Shown here: piece by piece, positions 5,223 to 12,251 of the stretch | Layout of the letters: every line of letters starts with the position of its first letter | Position numbering within the stretch: position 1 is the first letter of the stretch | Assembly (NCBI GenBank): GCA_905221435.1 | Contig: CAJNDD010000036.1 | Span: 1-12,706 of the forward strand | Source: a bacterium | GTDB lineage: Bacteria > Bacillota > Bacilli > Lactobacillales > Streptococcaceae | Direction: 5' to 3' | Length of the DNA: 12,706 nucleotides | Program-made: the position numbers and the translations under genes | The notes under the pieces: generated by a model | What the model was told of the DNA's origin: nothing | The model's database searches: none | What the model saw: the letters and a program-made list of their open reading frames with translations, nothing else

Positions 5223-6500
5223 TTATAGGCCCAATTCTTCTTTCAAAGGTTGTAAATAAATCATTTCTTGCTTATCTCTTTTCTCCAGTCCTTCCTCAGC
5301 AAGGATGAGTAAGCCTTTTGAAAACTCAACAATTGCAGATTCTTCCTCATCTGTGAGTTTTTTCTTAGAAAATTGTCGCCTTAAAGACTTGTAATCACGA
5401 CCAGCTGTGGTAAAAAACGGAGCCTTTTGCAAATAAGTTTCTAATTGATCTAAATTAAGCAACAATCCCAAGTGAAAAGCTGCTGAAGCAAAGGTTCTAT
5501 TTAAAGGTTGCGTACACACACTACGAAACTCGATAGTCCCTCTAGTTGTTAAATCTTGGTACTGGTAACTACGATGGGTTTGGAAATCCTCCTTCTGAGG
5601 CTGAATCAACACCTCATCCCCATTAAGGGCAAATGCCTGAATTTCAGGTGTAGTCAAATAGTCCCTAGCCTGAATAGGATAAAAATAATAGGTCTGCCCA
5701 TCACGCTCCACAGTGAAAATCGCAGAATGATTTAGATAGTCAAAAAAATCATCCTCATCCTTAAAGAGTCTAGCATTGACACCTACATTCTCTGGATAGA
5801 TTCCATGCATAGATTCTTCCCAAAAAATATCTCTCGAAATTTTAGTATCCCAGTCTGCCCCTGAAAACTCAGAATTAGCAAACAAATAAGCTTTTGCTGC
5901 TTCAATTTGCGTAAAAGCGTTGATAACACGAAGGTAGTTGGACCTTGAAACGTCCAGTTGAACCTGACTCCCACAGATAAAGGCTCCATACTCAGGAAAA
6001 TCATGTAAACCTATACTAGTCACACTTCTACTCAAGTTCAAGTAAGCCATCAACATCTGATAGCGGGAATAAGCTACTGGTTGATTCTCGTTCTCTTCCC
6101 AGTATGGATGGATACCAGAACCAACGATTGCATGGTTAGATTCACCCAACTCTTTCTGAATCGTATCCATATAGGCCCTAAAACGCTCTTCAACCTCTTG
6201 GATAGATTCGGCCTTTCCGAATGCAAACTCAATCGTCGTATAAGTAACCTCAAATAAGATCGTATCTTGGCTGACTGGATCAAGTAACTGAATTGGATTC
6301 CCAAAATCATCCACTTTTTCGATAGTAAAACCCAGTACTGATGGTAAATACCGAAAGAGATCCTTAACAACCTCGATATCCGTAGCCTCACCCTCTAAAT
6401 TTACAATAGGATATTCTAACTCAATCCCAATAAATAAATCAGGCTCCTCTTTTATATTCTTTAAGTAACGTTTCTTTAGCAATTCAACAGAACGAGACAT
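5223..6500 (-). CDS. GCS2-family ligase, putative glutamate–cysteine ligase
   Basis: Cytoplasmic carboxylate-amine ligase of 425 residues resembling the GCS2 (plant/proteobacterial/EgtA-type) glutamate–cysteine ligases, which join glutamate to cysteine using ATP. Visible marks are GIELEYPIVN (E27 and E29, expected metal/ATP ligands), YTTIEFAF (E91), HPYW (131-134), YSRYQMLMAYL (144-154), CGSQVQLDVS (176-185), and GTIEFRSVCTQP (321-332), which matches the family's TxEFR strand. It lacks the ATP-grasp half of GshAB fusions, and no gshB-like gene lies nearby. It could therefore make only gamma-glutamylcysteine, or act on another amine. The ATG at 6498-6500 has only a modest GGTGG site. It has its own promoter and is flanked upstream by an IS remnant, so acquisition by transfer is possible. 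Family call good, exact substrate uncertain. Confidence 0.75.
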   Translation of the reverse strand: MSRSVELLKKRYLKNIKEEPDLFIGIELEYPIVNLEGEATDIEVVKDLFRYLPSVLGFTIEKVDDFGNPIQLLDPVSQDTILFEVTYTTIEFAFGKAESIQEVEERFRAYMDTIQKELGESNHAIVGSGIHPYWEENENQPVAYSRYQMLMAYLNLSRSVTSIGLHDFPEYGAFICGSQVQLDVSRSNYLRVINAFTQIEAAKAYLFANSEFSGADWDTKISRDIFWEESMHGIYPENVGVNARLFKDEDDFFDYLNHSAIFTVERDGQTYYFYPIQARDYLTTPEIQAFALNGDEVLIQPQKEDFQTHRSYQYQDLTTRGTIEFRSVCTQPLNRTFASAAFHLGLLLNLDQLETYLQKAPFFTTAGRDYKSLRRQFSKKKLTDEEESAIVEFSKGLLILAEEGLEKRDKQEMIYLQPLKEELGL

Positions 6501-6547
6501 TAACCACCAAACTCTTTCATAATCAAAATAAATTGTGAATAAGTAAT

Positions 6548-6553
6548 ATTATA
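6548..6553 (-). promoter_or_regulatory. Promoter (-10) of the GCS2 ligase gene
   Basis: Minus-strand TGG-TATAAT is a perfect extended -10, about 48 bases upstream of the ATG. No convincing -35 hexamer lies at 16-18 bases. Confidence 0.75.
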
Positions 6554-6664
6554 CCAAAATTCCTTGCAAAAACGATTAGATAACATTAGGAAATGAATAT
6601 TGAACATTTTTCAGCTCTATCATATTTATAGTAGGTAAAGCCCCCATGCATATGGAACCTGTTT

Positions 6665-7529
6665 TGTCGTAAAAAAAGAAATCACTGCTAAACTATGTAC
6701 CCCCACCTTGTCTTGTTTGCAGAAACCAAATGAAGAAATAGGATTTTCAAAAATGTCTAGAATTCCTTGCCTTGAAACGAATGGCATGTCTACTAGAATC
6801 CTCCTTAAAAAGCGCCTTTTCAGGTGCTATCATTGCTCAAAAATGGCGATTGCTGAGACTTCTCTTGTCCAGAAAAATCACCAAATTCCTCGTATCATTA
6901 ATCAAAAAATTCCCCAAAAACTGATTAAAAAGACTTCTATGACGGATATTGTTCGTTAACTTTTCATTTCAACTTCATCTGTCATTCAAAATTTCAAGAA
7001 TCTTCACTCTAAGAATCATTTTAGCTGATTCCCAGAGATTATGTCATGAAACGAGTATTCACTTACAAAAGGAAAGATGAGTTTTATTGCACAAAATTGT
7101 GAGAATTTCAACATCATCACTGACCTTGAGGGTAGGACACAAGCGATTATCCGAAATCACTTTCTTCGCTATGATAGAGTTGTCCAATATCAGGTGAAAA
7201 TCACGAATCAATTTGGCCGAAAATCCCATGAATACAGAACTATCAAACAATACCAGAAACTCATATGACACAATAGTCAGAAACTAGGCGATAAACGCGT
7301 TTCCCCCAAACTTTTCGCATGTATCCACCCCAAAAAGAGATTTAAGGCAGACTCTTGAGTCACTCAGAAGATTTGAAAGAATACGATAATCCCTATCAAC
7401 TCCTGCCTCTCACTTCTAGAACAAGGAAGCCTGAAAAATTTTTCGGACTCATTGAGGACAATATTTATCGGATTCATCCTCTATTCAAACTGTCTTTCAA
7501 ACCTGTCTTAAAATCAAAGAATCAAAAAA
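6665..7529 (+). pseudogene. Decayed ISL3-family transposase (IS1167/IS1193-like)
   Basis: Remnant of an ISL3-family DDE transposase. Recognisable pieces, in order, are: a zinc-finger-like PCLVC with RNQMKK (around 6690-6725, another frame); then one frame from about 6753 giving SRIPCLETNGM, LFRCYHCSKMAIAETSLVQ and KNHQIPRIINQK; GKMSFIAQ near 7070; RTQAIIRNHFLRYDR near 7140-7180; and NQFGRKSHEYR near 7207-7239. A third frame from about 7355 gives SHSEDLK and KPEKFFGLIEDN. In-frame stops lie at 6957, 7026, 7047 and 7266, and frameshifts near 6750 and 7351. At about 7198-7206 VKI runs straight into NQF; compared with intact relatives as I recall them, the stretch with the catalytic Asp and the DRFH motif is missing. 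The C-terminal third is absent too. It cannot make an active transposase. Its boundaries and terminal repeats are not recognisable. Confidence 0.85.
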
Positions 7530-7557
7530 GAGAAAGAGAGGTAAAACCTTCTTTCTC
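7530..7557. terminator. Bidirectional terminator after the Ali-type lipoprotein gene
   Basis: GAGAAAG (7530-7536) pairs perfectly with CTTTCTC (7551-7557); AGGT/ACCT extends the stem past a bulge, around a short A-rich loop. On the minus strand the stem is followed by TTTTTT, serving the lipoprotein gene that ends at 7568; on the plus strand it is followed by CATTTTTTC. It also marks the right limit of the ISL3 remnant. Confidence 0.8.
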
Positions 7558-7567
7558 CATTTTTTCT

Positions 7568-9529
7568 TTATTCTACATGTTTCGCTAGATCCTCTTGAGC
7601 TTTTTTATTGGACTCAGTTTTTTCTTTTTGCCATTTTTCATAAAGTTCTTGGTACTGTTTCGCAGTCACGGGATCTTTTTGCAACTCAACATATTTGTAG
7701 TTGTCCGCATCCCCTTTGTGTCCGACAAATGAGAAGGCTCCTGTGAACGGTACAGTCTTACGGAAGATTGGATTAGCTCCTCCGCTTTGAACTGGCAGAA
7801 AGAGAGCACTATCTGTTAGCCAAGCTTGAACTTCGGCAAATTTCTCATAGCGAACCTGAGTGTTTTCAACTTCTTTATCTGCCTCATCCAACAACTTCTT
7901 GTAGGTAGAGAGACCGATTTTTTCCTTGACATCATTGTATTTTCCTGGAGTCAAGCCAAGATTTTTTAACTGAGAACCAGAGTCCGGATCCAAAAGGTCA
8001 AGATAGGTTTTCGGATCTGAGTAATCTCCACTCCAACCTGAGATATCAATGTCATAGTCCTTTTGTTCGGCTGTATTGGCAAAGAAGGTTGCATTGTCTT
8101 TCTCGTCTGGAGAAAGTTGAATCACATCGATAACAATATTGTCTGATCCAAGTGTCTCTTCAACTGTCTGTTTGAAAGAACTGGCTTGCTGTACGTCCAA
8201 CTTAGCAGTCTGATCCACCGGCATGTCTAAATGGATAGGGAAGGTCACACCTTCTGCCTGTAAGCTTTCTTTGGCTTTGGCAAATTCTGCCTTGGCTTTA
8301 TCAGCATTCAAGAAGGCAGGCTGAGCATCGTTTAGATTGACATTAGCCCACTCTGAACCGTAGTTGACTATCTTTTCATTGACAGCATCTCCGAAGTTTT
8401 TCCCACCGATTTGAACAAAGTTGCTTGGTGTGACCGTGTTTCGAAGGATACGATCAGCTCCATCTTCTCCATTTGTCTGGGCGGCATAGGCATGACGGTC
8501 AAAGGCAAAGTTAATTGCCTGACGGAAGTCCTTATTTTGCATAGCTGCACGAGAATCCGTCTTTTCTTTATCCGTCTGTTTCATTGTTTGATTGTAACTT
8601 TGACGGTTGACATTGAAGAGATAGTAGAAAGTCACAGCATTTTGAGGAGTATAAGTAATTTTATCCTCATTCCCTTTTTTCAACTGGTCAAAGACAGAGC
8701 TTGTTGGGAAGATACGGCCATCTGTGTAGTTGCCTTCTAAGAATCCTCGAGCCAAACTATCTTGGTCTGAACCATCATAGAAGGAAAGCTTTACCTTCTC
8801 AATTTTCACATTGTCCTTATCCCAGTAATTGGGGTTCTTTTCAAACTCAATTAAAGATTTTGATGTGAAAGACTTGAACAAGTATGGCCCATTTGACAGG
8901 ATACTAGATGGGGTAACACTTCCAAAGTCATCTCCCTTAGATTTCAAAAAGGCTTCATTGACAGGACTCAAAATTCCCCCTGTTGTCTTTGAATTCCAAT
9001 AAGACTCTGGCTTGTTCAAGGTGTATTGGAGAGTATAGTCGTCCACTGCCTTGACTCCAACCGTCTCAAAATCAGATGTTTTCCCTTCAACATAATCTGC
9101 CAAACCTTTGATTGAATCCCGTACCAAGTACAAGTTCTCAGCCTTTTTATCCGCTGCATACTTAAGACCTGTCACAAAATCATGTGCTGTCACTTCAGCA
9201 TACTCTTCTCCTTCAGAGGTATACCACTTAGCTCCTTGGCGAATTTTATAGGTATAGGTCAAACCGTCTTTTGATACGGTCCATGACTCTGCCATAGAAG
9301 GGACGAGGTTGCCGTACTTATCATTTTCTAACAATCCATCGATCAAGTTTGTCGTAATGCTAGAAGTCGAGCCGCGTGTCGAAGTGATATAGTCTAATGT
9401 ATCTGGATTGCTAGCAAATACATATGAGTAGGTTTTATCTGTATTTGATTGTGCCGAACTACAAGCCACCATCAAGAAGCTTGCACTCAAAATTCCAGCC
9501 CCTAGTAGGAAGGCTTTTGATTTCTTCAT
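7568..9529 (-). CDS. Oligopeptide-binding lipoprotein, AliA/AliB/AmiA family
   Basis: Extracellular solute-binding lipoprotein of 653 residues (SBP_bac_5 family) that captures oligopeptides for an ABC importer. A lipoprotein signal is clear: MKKSKAF, a hydrophobic core, then LMVAC with C23 as the lipidated residue. The mature part has the Ali/Ami pattern: LIDGLLENDKYGNLVPSMAE (63-82), KDGLTYTYKIRQGAKW (88-103), TAHDFVTGLKYAADKK (about 114-129), NFRQAI-type block KDFRQAINFAFDR, and the ending SNKKAQEDLAKHVE, nearly the same as in pneumococcal AliA and AliB. No permease or ATPase gene is adjacent, as for AliA/AliB, which share the AmiCDEF translocator. It may also bind signal-like peptides. Which Ali paralogue it is cannot be settled here. 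ATG with GGAG 9 bases upstream; own promoter and terminator. Confidence 0.93.
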   Translation of the reverse strand: MKKSKAFLLGAGILSASFLMVACSSAQSNTDKTYSYVFASNPDTLDYITSTRGSTSSITTNLIDGLLENDKYGNLVPSMAESWTVSKDGLTYTYKIRQGAKWYTSEGEEYAEVTAHDFVTGLKYAADKKAENLYLVRDSIKGLADYVEGKTSDFETVGVKAVDDYTLQYTLNKPESYWNSKTTGGILSPVNEAFLKSKGDDFGSVTPSSILSNGPYLFKSFTSKSLIEFEKNPNYWDKDNVKIEKVKLSFYDGSDQDSLARGFLEGNYTDGRIFPTSSVFDQLKKGNEDKITYTPQNAVTFYYLFNVNRQSYNQTMKQTDKEKTDSRAAMQNKDFRQAINFAFDRHAYAAQTNGEDGADRILRNTVTPSNFVQIGGKNFGDAVNEKIVNYGSEWANVNLNDAQPAFLNADKAKAEFAKAKESLQAEGVTFPIHLDMPVDQTAKLDVQQASSFKQTVEETLGSDNIVIDVIQLSPDEKDNATFFANTAEQKDYDIDISGWSGDYSDPKTYLDLLDPDSGSQLKNLGLTPGKYNDVKEKIGLSTYKKLLDEADKEVENTQVRYEKFAEVQAWLTDSALFLPVQSGGANPIFRKTVPFTGAFSFVGHKGDADNYKYVELQKDPVTAKQYQELYEKWQKEKTESNKKAQEDLAKHVE

Positions 9530-9560
9530 AACTGTTCTCCATTTTTATAGTATATGAAAT

Positions 9561-9589
9561 ATTATACACTATTTAAGAAAAAATATAAA
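9561..9589 (-). promoter_or_regulatory. Promoter of the Ali-type lipoprotein gene
   Basis: Minus-strand TTTATA (-35, 9584-9589, 4 of 6) and TATAAT (-10, 9561-9566, perfect) are separated by exactly 17 bases. The -10 is about 32 bases upstream of the start codon. A 5-bp inverted repeat (AGTCT-TTAC-AGACT, 9589-9602) abuts the -35. Confidence 0.75.
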
Positions 9590-9612
9590 GTCTTTACAGA
9601 CTGATATTATAG

Positions 9613-9652
9613 AAAAAAAGAAAAGCCAGTAGACTCGAGTTCCTACTGACTT
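9613..9652 (-). terminator. rpmH terminator
   Basis: On the minus strand AAGTCAGTAG (9643-9652) pairs with CTACTGGCTT (9623-9632), a 10-bp stem with one wobble, followed by TTCTTTTTTT. This is a strong intrinsic terminator about 20 bases after the rpmH stop codon. Confidence 0.88.
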
Positions 9653-9672
9653 CTTTGTTGAATTCGTTTGGA

Positions 9673-9807
9673 TTATGCAGCCAAAACTTTGCGTCCTTTA
9701 CGACGACGAGCTGCCAATACGCGACGACCGTTTTTAGTTGACATACGGTTACGGAATCCGTGTTTGCGCGCACGACGAAGTTTACTTGGTTGATAAGTAC
9801 GTTTCAC
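9673..9807 (-). CDS. rpmH: 50S ribosomal protein L34
   Basis: Ribosomal protein L34, 44 residues, very basic, a component of the large subunit. The translation M(V)[43 protein letters not shown] is the typical full-length L34 sequence (KRTYQPS start, HGFRxRM centre). The start codon is GTG (9805-9807), with AGGAGG 8 bases upstream. A consensus TTGACA/TAGAAT promoter and a strong terminator make it a single-gene unit. In many bacteria rpmH is next to rnpA and dnaA; here it is next to an aminotransferase gene, an order I recall also from pneumococcus. Confidence 0.97.
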
Positions 9808-9810
9808 GAT

Positions 9811-9837
9811 GAATACCTCCTCATAGATTTTGTATTC
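9811..9837 (-). promoter_or_regulatory. Leader hairpin around the rpmH Shine-Dalgarno
   Basis: In the rpmH leader, GAATAC (minus strand, 9832-9837) can pair with GTATTC (9811-9816). The AGGAGG site (9816-9821) then lies almost entirely in the 15-base loop, next to the stem. A role in translation control is only inferred; the stem is 6 bp and A/T-rich. Confidence 0.4.
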
Positions 9838-9881
9838 GTTTAGCCGGCTATAAAGTGATCAGTTACTAAACATACTTTACT

Positions 9882-9910
9882 ATTCTATCTGATTCTGCCA
9901 CTTTTGTCAA
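9882..9910 (-). promoter_or_regulatory. rpmH promoter
   Basis: Minus-strand TTGACA (9905-9910, perfect -35), a 17-base spacer, and TAGAAT (9882-9887, 5 of 6 -10). This is the best sigma-70-type promoter in the window, as expected for a ribosomal protein gene. The leader should be about 65 bases long. Confidence 0.9.
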
Positions 9911-9951
9911 TAGCTCCAAGCAAATGTTTTCCAGCTTTTCCTATGAAAGCC

Positions 9952-11166
9952 CTACCTACGATACTGGCTCAAGAAACGTGTCATCTTTTCTTGGATTTGC
10001 GCCAATTCGTCCACACGAGGAAGGTAAACGATACGGAAATGGTCTGGTTCCTTCCAGTTAAAACCACGACCATGAACCAAGAGAACCTTTTCCTGCTTCA
10101 AGAAATCAAGAACAAACTGTTCATCATCATCGATGCGGTACATATTGCGGTCAATTTTAGGGAAGATATAAAGACCCGCCTTAGGTTTGACTGCAGACAA
10201 ACCTGGAATATCTTGAATGGCATTATAGATAAAGTTTCTTTGCTCATAGATGCGACCACCAGGAAGGAGCAATTCGTCCACTGACTGGTGCCCACCTAGC
10301 GAGGTTTGTACAACTTGCTGGGCCAAAACATTAGAGCAAAGGCGCATATTGGACAGCATATTGAGCCCTTCGATATAGCCTTTGACATGGGTCTTAGGTC
10401 CAGACAAGACCATCCATCCTACACGAAAACCAGCGATACGGTGAGATTTTGACAGACCATTCATGCTGACGCAAAAGACATCCGGAGCTAGGCTTGCCAC
10501 AGGCGTGTGCACATGTCCATCCATCACCATACGGTCATAAATCTCATCCGCAAAGATAATCAAATCGTTTTGACGGGCAATCTCAATAATCTCCAACAAG
10601 AGTTCCTTAGGATAAAGGGCTCCAGTTGGGTTGTTCGGATTGATAAGGACGATAGCCTTGGTATTGGAAGTGATTTTTGACTTGATATCATCAATATCTG
10701 GGTACCATTCTGCAGCTTCATCACAGATATAGTGAACCGCATTTCCCCCAGCTAGACTGACAGCAGCCGTCCAGAGAGGATAGTCTGGCATAGGCACCAA
10801 GACCTCATCGCCATTATCCAAAAGCCCTTGCATGGACATAACAATCAGCTCACTGACACCATTTCCAAGGTAAATATCATCAATATCTACGTTTGGGAAT
10901 TTCTTCAGCTGGCAATACTGCATGATGGCCTTACGGGCTGAGAAAATTCCTTTGGAGTCAGAATACCCCTCACTATCACGCGCATTCATAATCAAGTCAT
11001 GAATGACTTCATCTGGCGCTGTAAAACCAAATTCTGCTGGATTTCCTGTATTCAGACGTAAAATCTTTTCTCCGTTTGCTCGCATCCGCATGGCTTCTTC
11101 CAAAACAGGACCACGGATATCATAGGCAACATGCTCTAACTTACTAGACTTGTTATATTCTTTCAT
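9952..11166 (-). CDS. alaT: PLP-dependent aminotransferase, AlaT/AlaA type (glutamate–pyruvate)
   Basis: Class I/II (fold-type I) aminotransferase of 404 residues, closest in pattern to bacterial AlaA/AlaT enzymes that move the amino group between glutamate and pyruvate to make alanine. Visible marks are LNTGNPAEFGF (38-48) for substrate binding, YSDSKGIFSAR (68-78), NPNNPTG (176-182), DEIYD (207-211, with D207 pairing the PLP ring nitrogen and Y210), the Schiff-base lysine K240 in NGLSKSHRIAGFRVGW with R248 for the phosphate, and FRIVYLPRVDEL near the C-terminus carrying the expected carboxylate-binding Arg. Length is normal and no key residue is missing. ATG with GAGG about 7 bases upstream and a promoter with both hexamers. 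The exact amino-acid preference rests on family resemblance only. The gene runs up to the rpmH promoter without a clear terminator between them. Confidence 0.88.
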   Translation of the reverse strand: MKEYNKSSKLEHVAYDIRGPVLEEAMRMRANGEKILRLNTGNPAEFGFTAPDEVIHDLIMNARDSEGYSDSKGIFSARKAIMQYCQLKKFPNVDIDDIYLGNGVSELIVMSMQGLLDNGDEVLVPMPDYPLWTAAVSLAGGNAVHYICDEAAEWYPDIDDIKSKITSNTKAIVLINPNNPTGALYPKELLLEIIEIARQNDLIIFADEIYDRMVMDGHVHTPVASLAPDVFCVSMNGLSKSHRIAGFRVGWMVLSGPKTHVKGYIEGLNMLSNMRLCSNVLAQQVVQTSLGGHQSVDELLLPGGRIYEQRNFIYNAIQDIPGLSAVKPKAGLYIFPKIDRNMYRIDDDEQFVLDFLKQEKVLLVHGRGFNWKEPDHFRIVYLPRVDELAQIQEKMTRFLSQYRR

Positions 11167-11196
11167 CTTGTTTCCTCAATTCACCGAGATAGTAAC

Positions 11197-11225
11197 ATTA
11201 TACCACTAGAAAGGGAATGCGACAA
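11197..11225 (-). promoter_or_regulatory. alaT promoter
   Basis: Minus-strand TTGTCG (-35, 11220-11225, 4 of 6), a 17-base spacer ending TGG, and TATAAT (-10, 11197-11202, perfect and TGn-extended). It lies about 31 bases before the start codon. Confidence 0.85.
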
Positions 11226-11268
11226 GTTTCCTGAAATGAGGAAGCCAAGAAAAAACTCACAACGACTA

Positions 11269-11303
11269 GGTTCTCACCTTCTAAATAACTAGAATGCAGA
11301 ACC
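11269..11303 (-). terminator. Possible terminator-like hairpin after the 99-residue membrane gene
   Basis: GGTTCT (11269-11274) pairs with AGAACC (11298-11303), with an inner TTCTA/TAGAA stem separated by an internal loop. A run of six T on the minus strand follows only about 14 bases beyond the stem, so it is not a canonical terminator. Confidence 0.3.
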
Positions 11304-11309
11304 CTTTTC

Positions 11310-11609
11310 TCACATACCAAAAGACAAACCTAGAAAGACCAATGCTAAAAAGGAATCATACAAAAGATTAAACATAAGAAAGAGCCCCCACATGACCAAA
11401 TAGTCCAAACGACCACTTCTCTTTGCAATCACAAATAAAATGATGTGGTAGACTAAATGAAAGAGAAGAAAGCCGACAAAACCTGGATAGAGAACGGGCA
11501 CGACTCTTTCCAGCTGCCAAACCATCACTACTTCTCCTACAAGCGATGCAAAGATAATTCCATGATAAAGAAGACTTATTTTTTTAGAAGCTTGAACAAA
11601 ATCTTTCAT
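11310..11609 (-). CDS. Small membrane protein of unknown function
   Basis: A 99-residue hydrophobic protein that I do not recognise as a named family. It has a short polar N-terminus (MKDFVQASKK), a helix at about 11-32, a second at about 36-62, a basic connector (AKRSGR, 62-67) and a long hydrophobic tail at 68-98 that could be one or two helices (three or four in all). There is no signal cleavage site or enzyme motif. The ATG at 11607-11609 has AAAGGGG about 11 bases upstream, and a TGT-TAAAAT extended -10 lies further up. It sits between alaT and the divergent usp gene; I recall a hypothetical gene at the matching place in pneumococcus, which supports it being real. Coding is likely, function unknown. 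Confidence 0.7.
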   Translation of the reverse strand: MKDFVQASKKISLLYHGIIFASLVGEVVMVWQLERVVPVLYPGFVGFLLFHLVYHIILFVIAKRSGRLDYLVMWGLFLMFNLLYDSFLALVFLGLSFGM

Positions 11610-11656
11610 ACTTTCTCATCCCCTTTACTGTGTTTCCTACTATCCCGTTTTCTTTT

Positions 11657-11662
11657 ATTTTA
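11657..11662 (-). promoter_or_regulatory. Promoter (-10) of the small membrane protein gene
   Basis: Minus-strand TGT-TAAAAT is a TGn-extended -10 (5 of 6), about 48 bases upstream of the ATG, with no strong -35. It is divergent from the usp promoter about 60 bases away. Confidence 0.5.
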
Positions 11663-11718
11663 ACATATCTCCACCAAATCGAATCTCCGATAATATTTAT
11701 TTAAAATATGATTTTTAC

Positions 11719-11747
11719 TTTACTTCTTTAGTGAAAAGGGTTACAAT
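11719..11747 (+). promoter_or_regulatory. usp promoter
   Basis: TTTACT (-35, 11719-11724, 4 of 6), 17 bases, and TACAAT (-10, 11742-11747, 5 of 6). It lies 30 bases upstream of the start codon, with AGGAGG at 11765-11770. Confidence 0.65.
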
Positions 11748-11777
11748 AACAGTAAGAAAATTTCAGGAGGTTTCATT

Positions 11778-12230
11778 ATGGCACAACGTTACCAAAATGT
11801 TATGGTCGCAATTGATGGTTCTAAAGAGGCAGACTTGGCTTTCGTCAAAGGTGTTTACACTGCTCTACGCAACGAATCCAAACTCACCATCGCCCATGTT
11901 ATTGACACACGCGCTCTTCAAAGCGTATCTACCTTTGATGCTGAAGTTTACGAAGAACTTCAAGTAGATGCTGAAAGCCTGATGAAGGAGTACGAAAAGC
12001 GCGCAAAAGATGCGGGTGTGACCGATATTCATACCGTCATCGAAATGGGAAATCCAAAAACTCTCCTTGCCCGTACCATTCCAGACGCAGAAAATGTTGA
12101 CTTGATTCTCGTCGGTGCAACAGGTCTTAATGCCTTTGAACGCCTCTTGGTTGGCTCTTCATCTGAATACATCCTCCGCCACGCAAAAGTTGATTTGCTG
12201 GTCGTGAGAGAACAAGAAAAAACATTATAG
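11778..12230 (+). CDS. Universal stress protein, UspA family (ATP-binding type)
   Basis: Cytoplasmic universal stress protein of 150 residues, a full single Usp domain. The N-terminal strand with D13 (NVMVAIDGSKEAD) and the C-terminal nucleotide motif G-x2-G-x9-G-(S/T) are both intact: G113, G116, G126, S127 in GATGLNAFERLLVGSSS. This is the ATP-binding (MJ0577-like) rather than the non-binding class. Such proteins usually act as dimers and are linked to stress, acid and stationary-phase survival; the exact role here is unknown. ATG with AGGAGG 7 bases upstream. It is the only complete plus-strand gene here. An IS3 element begins about 21 bases after its stop codon, so its 3' end or terminator has probably been altered. 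Confidence 0.95.
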   Translation: MAQRYQNVMVAIDGSKEADLAFVKGVYTALRNESKLTIAHVIDTRALQSVSTFDAEVYEELQVDAESLMKEYEKRAKDAGVTDIHTVIEMGNPKTLLARTIPDAENVDLILVGATGLNAFERLLVGSSSEYILRHAKVDLLVVREQEKTL

Positions 12231-12251
12231 GAACACAAAAGGAGCCTATTA

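Noticed and set aside
7059..7271. Minus-strand open frame of 70 codons in the 6.6-7.5 kb region
   Set aside because: It is antisense to the ISL3 transposase remnant, whose recognisable motifs lie on the plus strand.
9934..9950. Stem GCTTT/AAAGC just after the alaT stop codon as a terminator
   Set aside because: The stem is only 5 bp and no T-run follows on the minus strand. Read-through into rpmH seems as likely.
11731..11967. Plus-strand open frame overlapping the start of usp in another frame
   Set aside because: It overlaps the promoter and the strongly supported UspA reading frame, and has no domain or proper ribosome site.
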